DNA of 64,000 nt from Mediterraneibacter faecis JCM 15917 (GTDB taxonomy: Bacteria; Bacillota; Clostridia; Lachnospirales; Lachnospiraceae). Of the stretch, positions 26,770 through 36,338 are shown piece after piece. The translations under genes were made by a program, and so were the position numbers. The stretch is from the NCBI GenBank assembly GCA_001312505.1, contig BBDW01000013.1, positions 1 to 64,000 of the forward strand, written 5' to 3'. How positions within the stretch are numbered: the stretch's first letter is position 1; every line of letters starts with the position of its first letter. The notes under the pieces are model-generated. The model was not told the origin of the DNA, searched no databases, and saw only the letters and a list, made by a program, of their open reading frames with translations.

Positions 26770-27655
26770 TTAAATAAGAATCTTCTTCATATCTTTCGGT
26801 AATTCCGCTGTGAATTCCATCGGCTCCTTTGTGATCGGATGAATAAAGGAGAGCTTCCAGGAATGTAATGCCTGGCGGTGGATGTATTCCATATCCGGAT
26901 TATATAGATAATCACCGACAAGTGGGAATCCTAAATATTGCATATGGACACGGATCTGATGGGTACGGCCGGTCTCTAAGATAAGAGAGACAAGGCTGTG
27001 CCCGTTTTTTCTTCTACAACTTTATAATGTGTGACTGCACGCTCTCCATGCTTGAAGTCTACTTTTCGCTCAATCATGGAACTGCCGGTGCGGGCGAGTG
27101 GTGCATCAATCGTGCCGGATGGAGGTGTTACACTGCCACGGACGATCGCGAGATATTCACGCTTGATCTCGTGTCGTGCGCCCATGGAAGATAGGATGCT
27201 GGAACTGATCAGGTGCTTGGCAATGACGGTCAGTCTGAAGTGTCACGGTCCAGGCGGTTCGTGCAGCGGAAGATAAAAGGCTTTCCTTGCTCTGTATAAT
27301 ACCACATTAGTCCATTTGCCAGAGAATTCTCATAATTATTCAGTGATGGATGGATCGGCATTCCGGCAGGTTTGTTGACAACAAGGATATCTTCATCTTC
27401 ATATATAATGCTAAGCGGCAGTTCGACAGGAGGAATATTCGGTGAACTTTCATTTTCCTGAATATGTACTGTGAGAATATCTCCGGTAGCAAGTAGTGAA
27501 CGCATATATTCCCAGACTCCGTTTTTTAAAATGCTTTCCGGCATCTTTTTTAACTGAGTGATGTTCTGGTAGGAGTAGCCCTGGTGACGCAGGAACTGCT
27601 CGATACGCAGGCCGTCCGCTTCTTCTGTTATCTGATAGTTGATCGTACGATCCAT
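26770..27655 (-). CDS. RluA-family pseudouridine synthase (frameshifted)
   Basis: Converts uridine to pseudouridine in rRNA or tRNA. An N-terminal S4-like part ([17 protein letters not shown]) precedes the catalytic domain. The catalytic Asp motif NRLDRDTSG is split by a missing G near 27237. [19 protein letters not shown], the second conserved block, follows another missing G near 27000. Repaired length is about 294 residues. Target site (RluC, RluD or other) cannot be decided from the sequence. Confidence 0.9.
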
Positions 27656-27765
27656 CTTTTTCTATCCTGTCGTGTCTGATAGCATAAAAACAGACACATC
27701 CTTTCCGATTTGACTCTTTATGAACTCTTGTATCATACACAAAATTTTCAAAAATTACAATAATC

Positions 27766-27840
27766 TTGAAATAGTGTTATGTTTCTTGGAATTTTATTAT
27801 ATCTTATTTTGGCACTTTTTATTATAATAACACTATCAAG
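27766..27840 (+). promoter_or_regulatory. Inverted operator pair upstream of the sugar ABC operon
   Basis: CTTGAAATAGTGTTAT (27766-27780) and its inverted relative ATAACACTATCAAG (27827-27840) flank an AT-rich region with a TATAAT at 27823-27828. The arrangement fits two sites for a dimeric regulator, or one looped operator. A -35 box is not convincing. Confidence 0.5.
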
Positions 27841-27879
27841 AAAAACAAAGACAAGTAGTAATAAAAGGAGGATTCTATT

Positions 27880-29220
27880 ATGAAGAAGAAAAAGATTCTT
27901 GCACTTGTACTTGCAGCTTCAATGGCAGGCGGAATGCTTGCAGGATGTGGAAGCACATCAGGCGGAGATGAAACAGCGAAAGGAGATAAGTCATCCGGAA
28001 AAGTTTATTATCTGAACTTCAAACCAGAGCAGGCTGATCAGTGGGTAGAACTTGCTAAAGAGTACACAGATGAAACTGGTGTTAAGGTTGATGTACAGAC
28101 AGCTGCATCAGGAACATACGAGTCACAGCTGAAATCAGAGATGGCAAAAGACGAGGCCCCCCCAACATTGTTCCAGGTAAACGGACCGGTTGGACTTGCT
28201 ACATGGAAGGATTATTGCTATGACCTTTCAAAAAGTGACGTTTACAAAGACGTTGAGTCTGATGACTATGTATTAAAAGATGGTGATGCAGTAGACGGAA
28301 TCGCTTATGTTATTGAGACTTATGGTCTGATCTACAACAAAGCACTTCTGAACAAATACTTCGAACTGCCGGATGCAAGCATCAAATCCATCGATGAGCT
28401 GAATAACTTCCAGGCACTTAAGACAGCAGCAGAAGAGATTCAGGCACATAAAGATGATCTTGGAGTAGAAGGAGCTTTCACTTCAGCAGGAATGGATTCT
28501 TCTTCTGACTGGAGATTCAAGACTCACCTTGCAAACCTGCCAATTTACTATGAGTACAAGGCAGACGGAATTGATAGTACAGATGCTATCAAGGGAACAT
28601 ACCTTGACAACTACAAACAGATCTGGGATCTGTATCTGAACAACTCTACATGTGAGCCATCTATGATCTCTTCTAAGACAGGAGATGACGCAGCAAGCGA
28701 ATTCTCACTTGGTGAAGCAGTATTCTATCAGAATGGTACATGGGCTTACAATGATATCAAAGATAACGAAGTAGCAGAAGAAGATATGGGAATGCTTCCA
28801 ATCTACATCGGAGTTGATGGAGAAGAGAACCAGGGACTTTGTACAGGATCAGAGAACTACTGGTGTGTAAATAAAAACGCTTCTGAAGAAGATATTCAGG
28901 CAACACTTGATTTCATGAAATGGGTAGTTGAGAGTGACGAAGGTCGTGACATGCTGGCAAATCAGATGGGATTCGTAACACCGTTTACAACATTCGCAGA
29001 TTACCTTCCGGACAACCCGCTTGTAAAAGCAAATGCCGAGTACACAGAGGCTGGAAAGACACCAGTAAGCTGGAACTTTACAACAATGCCATCTGAGAAC
29101 TGGAAGAACAATCTTGGTGGTGCTCTTCTGAACTATGCACAGGGCACAGGCACATGGGATAGTGTACAGACAGCATTCGTTGATGGATGGGCTGAAGAAT
29201 ACGCAGCAGCAAATGAATAA
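27880..29220 (+). CDS. Sugar ABC transporter substrate-binding lipoprotein
   Basis: 446 residues. A lipoprotein signal, MKKKKILALVLAASMAGG and then LAGCGS, places the mature N-terminal Cys at about residue 23. The mature part is a family 1 (MalE/MsmE-like) binding protein: a VYYLNFKPEQADQW start, GTYESQLKSEMAKDE, and a C-terminal aromatic-rich segment. It delivers an oligosaccharide or related solute to the two following permeases. APP in DEAPPTLFQV comes from a seven-C run and likely has an extra Pro. A strong AAAGGAGG site precedes it. Confidence 0.93.
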   Translation: MKKKKILALVLAASMAGGMLAGCGSTSGGDETAKGDKSSGKVYYLNFKPEQADQWVELAKEYTDETGVKVDVQTAASGTYESQLKSEMAKDEAPPTLFQVNGPVGLATWKDYCYDLSKSDVYKDVESDDYVLKDGDAVDGIAYVIETYGLIYNKALLNKYFELPDASIKSIDELNNFQALKTAAEEIQAHKDDLGVEGAFTSAGMDSSSDWRFKTHLANLPIYYEYKADGIDSTDAIKGTYLDNYKQIWDLYLNNSTCEPSMISSKTGDDAASEFSLGEAVFYQNGTWAYNDIKDNEVAEEDMGMLPIYIGVDGEENQGLCTGSENYWCVNKNASEEDIQATLDFMKWVVESDEGRDMLANQMGFVTPFTTFADYLPDNPLVKANAEYTEAGKTPVSWNFTTMPSENWKNNLGGALLNYAQGTGTWDSVQTAFVDGWAEEYAAANE

Positions 29221-29277
29221 AAAAGGCTTTTCACAGGACCGACAGATAAAAAGGCTGTGAAATAGAGAAATAGTATG

Positions 29278-29311
29278 CAGCCTGCCAACGAGAATACCGG
29301 GGGGCAGGCTG
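29278..29311 (+). other. Intercistronic stem-loop after the binding-protein gene
   Basis: CAGCCTGCC pairs with GGCAGGCTG without a T tail. Hairpins here usually protect the binding-protein mRNA from decay or reduce read-through so that it is made in excess over the permeases. Confidence 0.55.
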
Positions 29312-29380
29312 AAAGTGTGTTATTAGAAGTGTAAAAAGAGACAGACCTTTTTACAGAAAGAGAGACAGGAGGAGAAGAAC

Positions 29381-30224
29381 ATGCAAAAAGCTATAAAAAG
29401 ATATTTTCCGGTATTTGTATTGCCGACGCTGATTGCATTCACGATAGGTTTCCTTGCACCATTCGTGTTAGGTGTATACCTTTCGTTCTGCAAGTTTACA
29501 ACGGTAACAGATGCCAGATTTATTGGACTTGGCAACTATGCAAAGATACTGGGAGATGGGGGATTTCCTTCACTCTCTCTGGTTTACTGCATTATTTACG
29601 ATCGTAACAGTATTACTGATCAACATTTTCGCTTTTGCGGTAGCAATGCTTTTGACAAAGAAGATTAAGGGAACTAATATTTTCCGTACCGTATTCTTTA
29701 TGCCAAATCTGATCGGTGGTATCGTACTTGGATATGTATGGCAGCTGTTATTAAACGGTATTCTGGCACATTTCCAGAAAACACTTACATATTCTTCAAA
29801 ATATGGTTTCTGGGGATTAGTTATCCTGATGCTCTGGCAGCAGATTGGATACATGATGATCATCTACATCTCAGGTATTCAGAATATTCCTGGAGAGCTG
29901 ATCGAGGCAGCGGAGATCGACGGAGCAAATAAAGTACAGCTTTTAAGATATGTTACAATTCCGATGGTTATGCCATCCATCACAATCTGTACTTTCCTGA
30001 CACTTACAAACGGATTCAAACTTTTCGATCAGAACCTTGCATTGACAAACGGTGGACCGGACAAGATGTCAGAAATGCTTGCCCTGAATATTTATAATAC
30101 ATTCTATGGAAGAACCGGTTGGGAAGGTGTAGGACAGGCAAAAGCAGTTATCTTCTTCATTATTGTAGGAGTGATCGCATTAATTCAGAATAAAATGACA
30201 ACATCAAAGGAGGTGCAGCAGTAA
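29381..30224 (+). CDS. Sugar ABC transporter permease, MsmF type (frameshifted)
   Basis: About 280 residues with six membrane segments. MQKAIKRYFPVFVLPTLIAF opens the first. The EAA-type cytoplasmic loop reads IPGELIEAAEIDGANKVQLL, the contact site for the ATPase. The frame breaks at five G, 29558-29562; with four G it reads KILGDGDFLHSLWFTALF. Its stop overlaps the next permease start (TAATG). No ATPase gene is present, which is usual: such importers share a common MsmK/UgpC-like ATPase. Confidence 0.92.
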
Positions 30225-31061
30225 TGAATAAAAAAGTAAAACATGGCACATTATTAACCGTTATTTTTACAGTACTCAGTCTGCTGTATCTGTATCCGAT
30301 CGTACTGGTATTTATCAACTCCTTTAAGAAAAAAGCCTATATCAGTAAAGCCCCGTTCGAGATACCGACCGGAAAGATGTATGTCGGATTAGAGAACTAT
30401 ATCCGTGGTATTAAACAGACAGGATTGATTCAGGCATTTGGATGGAGTTTGTTTATCACAATCTTATCTGTAGCAGTGATCATCTTATGCTGCTCCATGT
30501 GTGCATGGTATATCTGTCGTGTGAAGACAAAGTTCACAAAAGTCTTATATATGCTTTGTCTGTTTGCAATGATCGTACCATTCCAGATGGAAATGTTTAC
30601 ATTATCTAAGATTGCAAATATGCTTCATATGGGAAATCCATGGGGGACTGATTGTGATCTATCTTGGATTTGGTGCAGGACTTTCCGTCTTTATGTTCAC
30701 TGGATTCATGAAATCCATTCCACTGGAGATTGAAGAAGCTGCGATGATCGATGGATGTACACCAATCCAGACATTCTTCAAAGTTGTACTTCCGATTGCA
30801 AAGCCGACTTGTGTAACTGTTACAATTCTTCAGGCAATGTGGATCTGGAACGACTATCTGCTTCCATCACTTGTATTGGATCAGAGAAAATATAAGACAG
30901 TGCCGATGGCAGTCCAGTATCTGAAAGGTGGATATGGTTCCGTAGATATGGGAGCAATGATGGGAACTTTGGTTCTTGCAATCGTGCCGATCATCATCTT
31001 CTACCTGTTCTGCCAGAGATATATTATCGAAGGTGTTGTAGCAGGAGCAGTTAAAGGCTAG
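30224..31061 (+). CDS. Sugar ABC transporter permease, MsmG type (frameshifted)
   Basis: About 278 residues, six membrane segments. First segment GTLLTVIFTVLSLLYLYPIV; EAA loop IPLEIEEAAMIDGCTPIQTF. The frame breaks at five G, 30642-30646 (LHMGNPWGLIVIYLGFGAG expected with four). The stop codon TAG at 31059-31061 coincides with the insertion point of MITE copy 3: the AAAGGCTA that supplies the codons before it is duplicated on the other side of the element, so the reading frame was left intact. Confidence 0.92.
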
Positions 31062-31204
31062 TTACTGTTCACTCCCTGTCAATCACTCCGCTGATTGACA
31101 CGGAGGATGCGTGTTTTGACTTGAATGCATCTCGCCCCCCCATCGCCAAAGGCGATTTAAAATGGCGAGATGCGTTGCTGGTCGCACATCGTGTGAACAG
31201 TAAC
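31061..31204 (+). repeat. MITE-like palindromic repeat, copy 3
   Basis: 144 bp, same architecture as copies 1 and 2, lacking one base in the first hairpin. Flanked by AAAGGCTA on both sides (31053-31060 and 31205-31212), a perfect 8-bp duplication. Inserted exactly at the permease stop codon and upstream of its terminator. Confidence 0.95.
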
Positions 31205-31261
31205 AAAGGCTAGTATAGACAATGGCTGAGAGATGAATTAAAATAGAATTATAAAAACTTA

Positions 31262-31302
31262 AAAAAGACAGCAGAGAGTGAGTGATCATTCCCTGCTGTT
31301 TT
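31262..31302 (+). terminator. Terminator of the sugar ABC operon
   Basis: AAAAGACAGCAG and CTGCTGTTTT flank a loop, 60 bases beyond the MITE. Confidence 0.65.
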
Positions 31303-31360
31303 CGGACGTTATAAAAGAAATAGTGAAAATATAAAGTGAGCGTGTGGGAGGCGCGGGGGA

Positions 31361-32918
31361 ATGATTACAATACTGATCGTAGATGATGAAAAACTGGAGA
31401 GAAGGGGAATCCGTTTTCTGCTGAAAAGAGAGGGAGACTTCCAGATTTTAGAAGCGGCGAATGGAAAGGATGCACTTGGTATACTGGCTTCGAATCATGT
31501 AGATATTTTATTTTCGGATGTAAAGATGCCTTACATGAACGGACTGGAACTGACAAAAGCAGCAAGAGAAGATCATCCGGAGATGGAAATCGTGATTTTC
31601 AGCGGATATAATGATTTTTCCTACGCGAGAGAGGCTCTGCGATATGGTGTCGTGGATTATGTCCTAAAGCCGGTCGATCCGAACGAATTTCATAAGACCT
31701 TTCAACGAGTGATGGAAAATATCTCATCTAAGGAAGAGAAGCAAAAGCAGCAGAACAGAAAAGAAGATTATCTGAAGAAATACTTCTTCCTGAGATATCT
31801 ATATTCGGGAAAAGAAGAGGATTTTGTTCAACTTGAGAAATTAACGGATGAAACAGAAGACGATGTTTCACAGTTTCGCGCATGGTTCTTGTCAGTGCAT
31901 CCAATGGTTTTTTTGAGACGGAGGAGGAACATTTTCTGACAAGTCTGAAGGAAGAGGTGCAGAGAGAATTTTATTATGTGAATCTGAATTCAAATGAGTC
32001 CATCTTTCTGTTCCCGGAGAAGTATACAGACTATCATGTGGTTGTAGAGAAAATGTATCGGTTCTTTGCGCATCAGTTTGACAGTGAATGTTATTTTGCG
32101 GTCAGTAAAGAAATTGAGGATAGAAAGAATCTGGCAGAGGAGTTTAAAGCCCTGGAAGGAATGCTGGAAGAGCAGTTCTACCAGCCACATCAGCATTTAT
32201 TTTTTCACGGAGAAAAGCAGGAAGAGAAGAAAGCAGACCCGGCAGAAGATTCTGAAATCATGGAACAGATCACGAATGATATTCAATATAAAGATCTGCC
32301 CCCCATCTCCGTCAGGATTTTCAGAAATTGGAAGATAAATACCGTGCCAATAAGCAGTTTTCAGATATGTATGTAAAGTTTGTATTTTCCGGAATTTTAA
32401 AAGAATTGCTTGATCAGATGGATGAAATGGATGAGAAAATGCTTTCGAAGAGAGTGGATCGGTTATATCGTTGCAAAAACCTGAAGGATGTGATCACTAT
32501 AGTAGATGAAGCACTTCAGGAATATGAACACTGTATACAGGAACAGGAAGACGGATTCCGTTCAGAGATTACGAAAGTAAAAAGTTACATTTATCATCAC
32601 TACCAGGAGAGGAATCTTGGAGCAGAGACGCTTTCAGCAATGGTATTTCTTTCTCCCGGATATTTGAGTGCTGTGTTCAAAGAAGAAACGGGAGTGACAC
32701 TGAACCGCTTTATCCGTGAAGTGCGGATGGAAAAAGCGAAAGAACTTCTTGAGACAACGAATATGAAGATCTCCGGAATTGCAAAAGAAGTAGGATTTTC
32801 CAATAACTCATACTTCTGCAGAAGCTTCCGGGAATTTTTCGGAGACACACCGGAAGCATGCAGGAAAGGAACAGAGGCGGATGAAAAAACAAATACGGAA
32901 GCTGCTCCATCGATTTGA
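31361..32918 (+). CDS. YesN-type response regulator with AraC output domain (frameshifted)
   Basis: About 519 residues when repaired. Receiver domain first: VDDEKLERRGI, phosphoacceptor Asp in ILFSDVKMPYMNG (about 55), Lys in YVLKPVDP. A variable middle region is followed by a C-terminal AraC double helix-turn-helix (LSAMVFLSPGYLSAVFKEET; SGIAKEVGFSNNSYFCRSFR). Breaks near 31882 (one base missing, FRAMVLVSASNG expected) and at six C, 32299-32304 (YKDLPHLRQDFQKLEDK expected with four). It probably activates the sugar transporter genes upstream. Coupled to the kinase gene by overlap. Confidence 0.92.
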
Positions 32919-34593
32919 AAATCTGAAATTCCGTAAGAAACTGTCAGTTTTGATGTTGATTGCAGGATTGGTGCCGGTTGTATTCCTGGCTTTTTCTATG
33001 CAATATGGCATGACGAATCAGCTGAGAGAAAAGGAACAGTATAACCTGGAAAAAATACTGGAGCAGTCGGTGAACTCAATTGAGAACCAGTCACAGATTT
33101 ATGAAAATCTGGTCGATTATTTATCCTATTCACAAAGTCTCAGGAATATTTTCGATACGGAAATGGAATCAGATTATGAGAAATATTTGAAATATGTGAA
33201 AGTAGCAGATCCGTTGCTTCAGATGCCGACCATCTATCACAAAGAGATTCGGAGTATTACGCTGTATTCTGACAATATAGAAGTGCCACATGGAGATACA
33301 CTTCTTCCAATGTCAGAAGCGGAGAATCAACAGTGGTATTCCAGACTGAATGAAGGAACGCTGATGCAGTGGAGCATTACTCGTGGGGGGGGAAATAAAT
33401 CAATCATTGCCAGTCGAAAATTCTACGATAATGATACGATCAAAGCAGTATTGGAGATGCGTCTGGATTATGAAAAAGTTCTTAGTCCATTCATGAGTCA
33501 GATTACAGATAATACAGGTGGCATGATTATGGACGATAATGGAAATGTTGTTTATGCGGATTGTTCTATGGATAAAAAATATCGTCCAAAGAATATTGAG
33601 AATCTTAAGGATATCAGTGATAAGTATTATATTTCACAGAGAACAATGAAAGATACCGGATGGAATTTCTATATCTATCGTCCGAAGGCGGTAAGTGAAA
33701 ATGCAATCCATAAGCTTTTGCTTAAAAATATTCCGTTAATTTTAATCAGTGTTCTCCTTTTGAGTCTTTTAGGGTATGTTTTCTCCATCCGTATGGTGTC
33801 ACAGTTGGAATTATTGACAGAGAATATGAACCAGATCAATATGGGACTTCGCAAGGTTACGGTGCAGAGTAAGTCCAAGGATGAGGTTGGTGTGTTGATT
33901 CGGTCATTCCAGCGCATGATGGATCAGATGAACCATTTGATCTCAGAAGTATATGAGAGTAAGATCCAGCTTCAGAATAGTGAGATGAGAGCGCTACAGG
34001 CACAGATCAATCCACATTTCCTTTACAATTCACTTTCTATTATCAACTGGAAAGCAATTGAAGCGGGGGAGGATGAAATCAGTTATGTGACATTGGCACT
34101 GTCTACTTATTATAGAACAAGCCTGAATCGTGGTGAAACAATGACTACAGTGGCAAAAGAAATTGATAATATCCGTGCATACCTCAAGATCCAGTTGGTT
34201 ATGCATGATAACGAGTTCCGTGTGGTCGAACAGATTTCAGACGGTCTTAATGATTATATGATACCGAAGCTGATCCTGCAGCCGCTGGCAGAAAATGCAA
34301 TCGATCACGGAATCGATGTGTCAGATAATGAGGATCCAACATTGTGGCTGACGATTCGTGAAGAAAATGAGCATATTTTCTTTGAAATCAGGGACAACGG
34401 AGCAGGAATGACGCAGGAAAAGGCAGATCAGATCCTGACCTATCAGTCGTCCGGTTATGGCGTGCGAAATGTCTGTGACAGAATCCATGTTCTTTACGGA
34501 GAGAAAGGTGAGATGAAGATAGAAAGCACTCCTGGAAAAGGAACGCGTGTCTTTATCCGGATTCCGAAGAAGACGGAGGCAAAGGTGCTATGA
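32881..34593 (+). CDS. YesM-type sensor histidine kinase
   Basis: 570 residues. Membrane segments at about 20-40 (LSVLMLIAGLVPVVFLAFSM) and 280-302 (ILISVLLLSLLGYVFSI) bracket an extracellular dCache-like sensor. A HAMP linker follows, then the YesM-class His_kinase block QAQINPHFLYNSLSIINWKA with the phosphorylated His, and the ATPase N box ENAIDHGIDV and G box NGAGM. ITRGGGNKS contains a long G run and may carry an extra Gly. The start codon overlaps the regulator gene by 38 bases; the stop overlaps the next gene by four. Confidence 0.94.
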   Translation: MKKQIRKLLHRFENLKFRKKLSVLMLIAGLVPVVFLAFSMQYGMTNQLREKEQYNLEKILEQSVNSIENQSQIYENLVDYLSYSQSLRNIFDTEMESDYEKYLKYVKVADPLLQMPTIYHKEIRSITLYSDNIEVPHGDTLLPMSEAENQQWYSRLNEGTLMQWSITRGGGNKSIIASRKFYDNDTIKAVLEMRLDYEKVLSPFMSQITDNTGGMIMDDNGNVVYADCSMDKKYRPKNIENLKDISDKYYISQRTMKDTGWNFYIYRPKAVSENAIHKLLLKNIPLILISVLLLSLLGYVFSIRMVSQLELLTENMNQINMGLRKVTVQSKSKDEVGVLIRSFQRMMDQMNHLISEVYESKIQLQNSEMRALQAQINPHFLYNSLSIINWKAIEAGEDEISYVTLALSTYYRTSLNRGETMTTVAKEIDNIRAYLKIQLVMHDNEFRVVEQISDGLNDYMIPKLILQPLAENAIDHGIDVSDNEDPTLWLTIREENEHIFFEIRDNGAGMTQEKADQILTYQSSGYGVRNVCDRIHVLYGEKGEMKIESTPGKGTRVFIRIPKKTEAKVL

Positions 34594-36333
34594 AAAACGA
34601 TAGGAAAAAGCGAATTCTTTCAGCCCAGCTTGTATTAATTTTGTTGATGATACTTTGGTGCGGAACTTGTTTTGAATCAAAAGAAAGTCAAAGACAGATG
34701 GAACAGTCAGATGCATCTCAAAGTGAGTCTGGTGCAGGCGAAGCAGCTGAAGGGAAAAGAAAACAGATGTATGAAGCAATGCATACGCCGCTTGGAAAAT
34801 ATCCTGAGACAGTCACGTATACACTTGGCAAGATTGCAGGAGCAAATAATTCGAATCTCCCGGTGGGAAATACGTACGAAAACAATGCGTATACGAGATA
34901 TCTGAAGAAAGTGCTTAATATTAAAAATGCAGATGTCTTTGAATTGCAGGATGGCAATACGTATGAAGAGGCAGTCAATGTAGCGATTGAAGATCGAGAT
35001 ATTCCGGATGTGCTTGTCGTGAAGGGAAGAGATAACCTGCTCCGCCTGATTGAAGCAGGTATGATTGAAGACCTCACAGAAACTTATGAAGAGTGTACGA
35101 CAGATACAATCAAAGAAATGTATGACAGTTATGGAGATTCTCTCTTACAATCTGCAACAGTTGATGGAAAGTTGTATGCATTTCCGAATACGGTGATCGA
35201 TGACGGAGCTCCACTTCTCTGGTTGAGGAAAGACTGGATTGAGAAGTTGGGATTGAAGGAACCGGAAACGGTAGAAGAAGCGTTGGAGATAGTGCGTGCA
35301 TTTGTAGAACAAGATGCAGCAGGAGACGGTCAGACGATTGGTCTTGCCTGTAGTACAGATGTGATTGCCGGGGCGGACCAGACTTATGGAGTGGATTCAG
35401 CGTTTATACATGCAGGTGCAATGCCATGTCACTGGATTCTGGATGAAAGTGGAGATGTAGTTTATGGGTCAGTAACGCAGGAAACAAAAGAAGCACTTTC
35501 AAAGCTTCGTAATCTATATGAGGATGGGATACTCGACCAGAGATTCTTGTTGAGAAAGACGGAAAACATAGATAATCTGTTAAAAACCGGACATTGCGGA
35601 GCAATCTACGGACGTTGGTGGGCTCCGAATAATCCGCTTAGTGCGGCATATAGTGTCGATTCAAATGCAGAGTGGAAACCGTATCTTTTAGACAAAGAAC
35701 AAGTGAATGAGACACAGAAGATATCAGTTTTTGAATCGTATGATCAGTGGATGTATGTGGTGGTACGCAAAGGATATGAGCATCCGGAAATTGTAGCAAA
35801 GTATGTGAGTGCTATTTTTGATCAGTCCAGATATGCAAATGATGCTTCAGCAAGAGAGGTGAATGACTATTTTTCCATTAATGTAGATCCGACGGCCCGT
35901 CCGCTGAATATTAATGTGGATTATGAGGATGCACTTTATCGGACAACGGAACATATTCAGGCAGCGTTGGATAAAACGCTTGATGTGTCGGAATTGAGTG
36001 GACTAGAAAAATCTTATTATGATACATGTAAATCATTTTTGAATGGACAGTTGACAACGGCAAATGGCTGGGCAGCTTATGCATCAAGAATTGAGGCAGT
36101 GGGGGGAACTGCAGAAAGCGGGAATACGAAGTGCACAGACACTGCCTTTGGAAAACGTAAATGCCGAAATCCCGCAGGAATTACAAGAACTGGAGAATGA
36201 AGCGTTTCTTCAGATTATCAGTGGGGAGAAACCAGTGGATTACTTTGATACTTTTGTGGTAGAATGGTATGCGAACGGCGGAAAAGAGCTGACCGAACAG
36301 GTACAGAATGCCTATGAAAGTGGAAAGGACTAA
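34590..36333 (+). CDS. Second extracellular solute-binding protein (frameshifted)
   Basis: About 581 residues. One N-terminal hydrophobic stretch (LSAQLVLILLMILWCGTCF) is followed by a Ser/Gln/Glu-rich linker, as in exported binding proteins, though a canonical lipobox is not clear. The rest resembles LplA/YtcQ-type family 1 binding proteins (PDVLVVKGRDNLLRLIEAGM, LWLRKDWIEKLGLKEPETVEEA). The frame breaks at six G, 36101-36106. Translational coupling to the YesM kinase suggests that it presents ligand to the sensor rather than serving transport; that is an inference from gene order. Six bases upstream of tex. Confidence 0.85.
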
Positions 36334-36338
36334 AAAGA

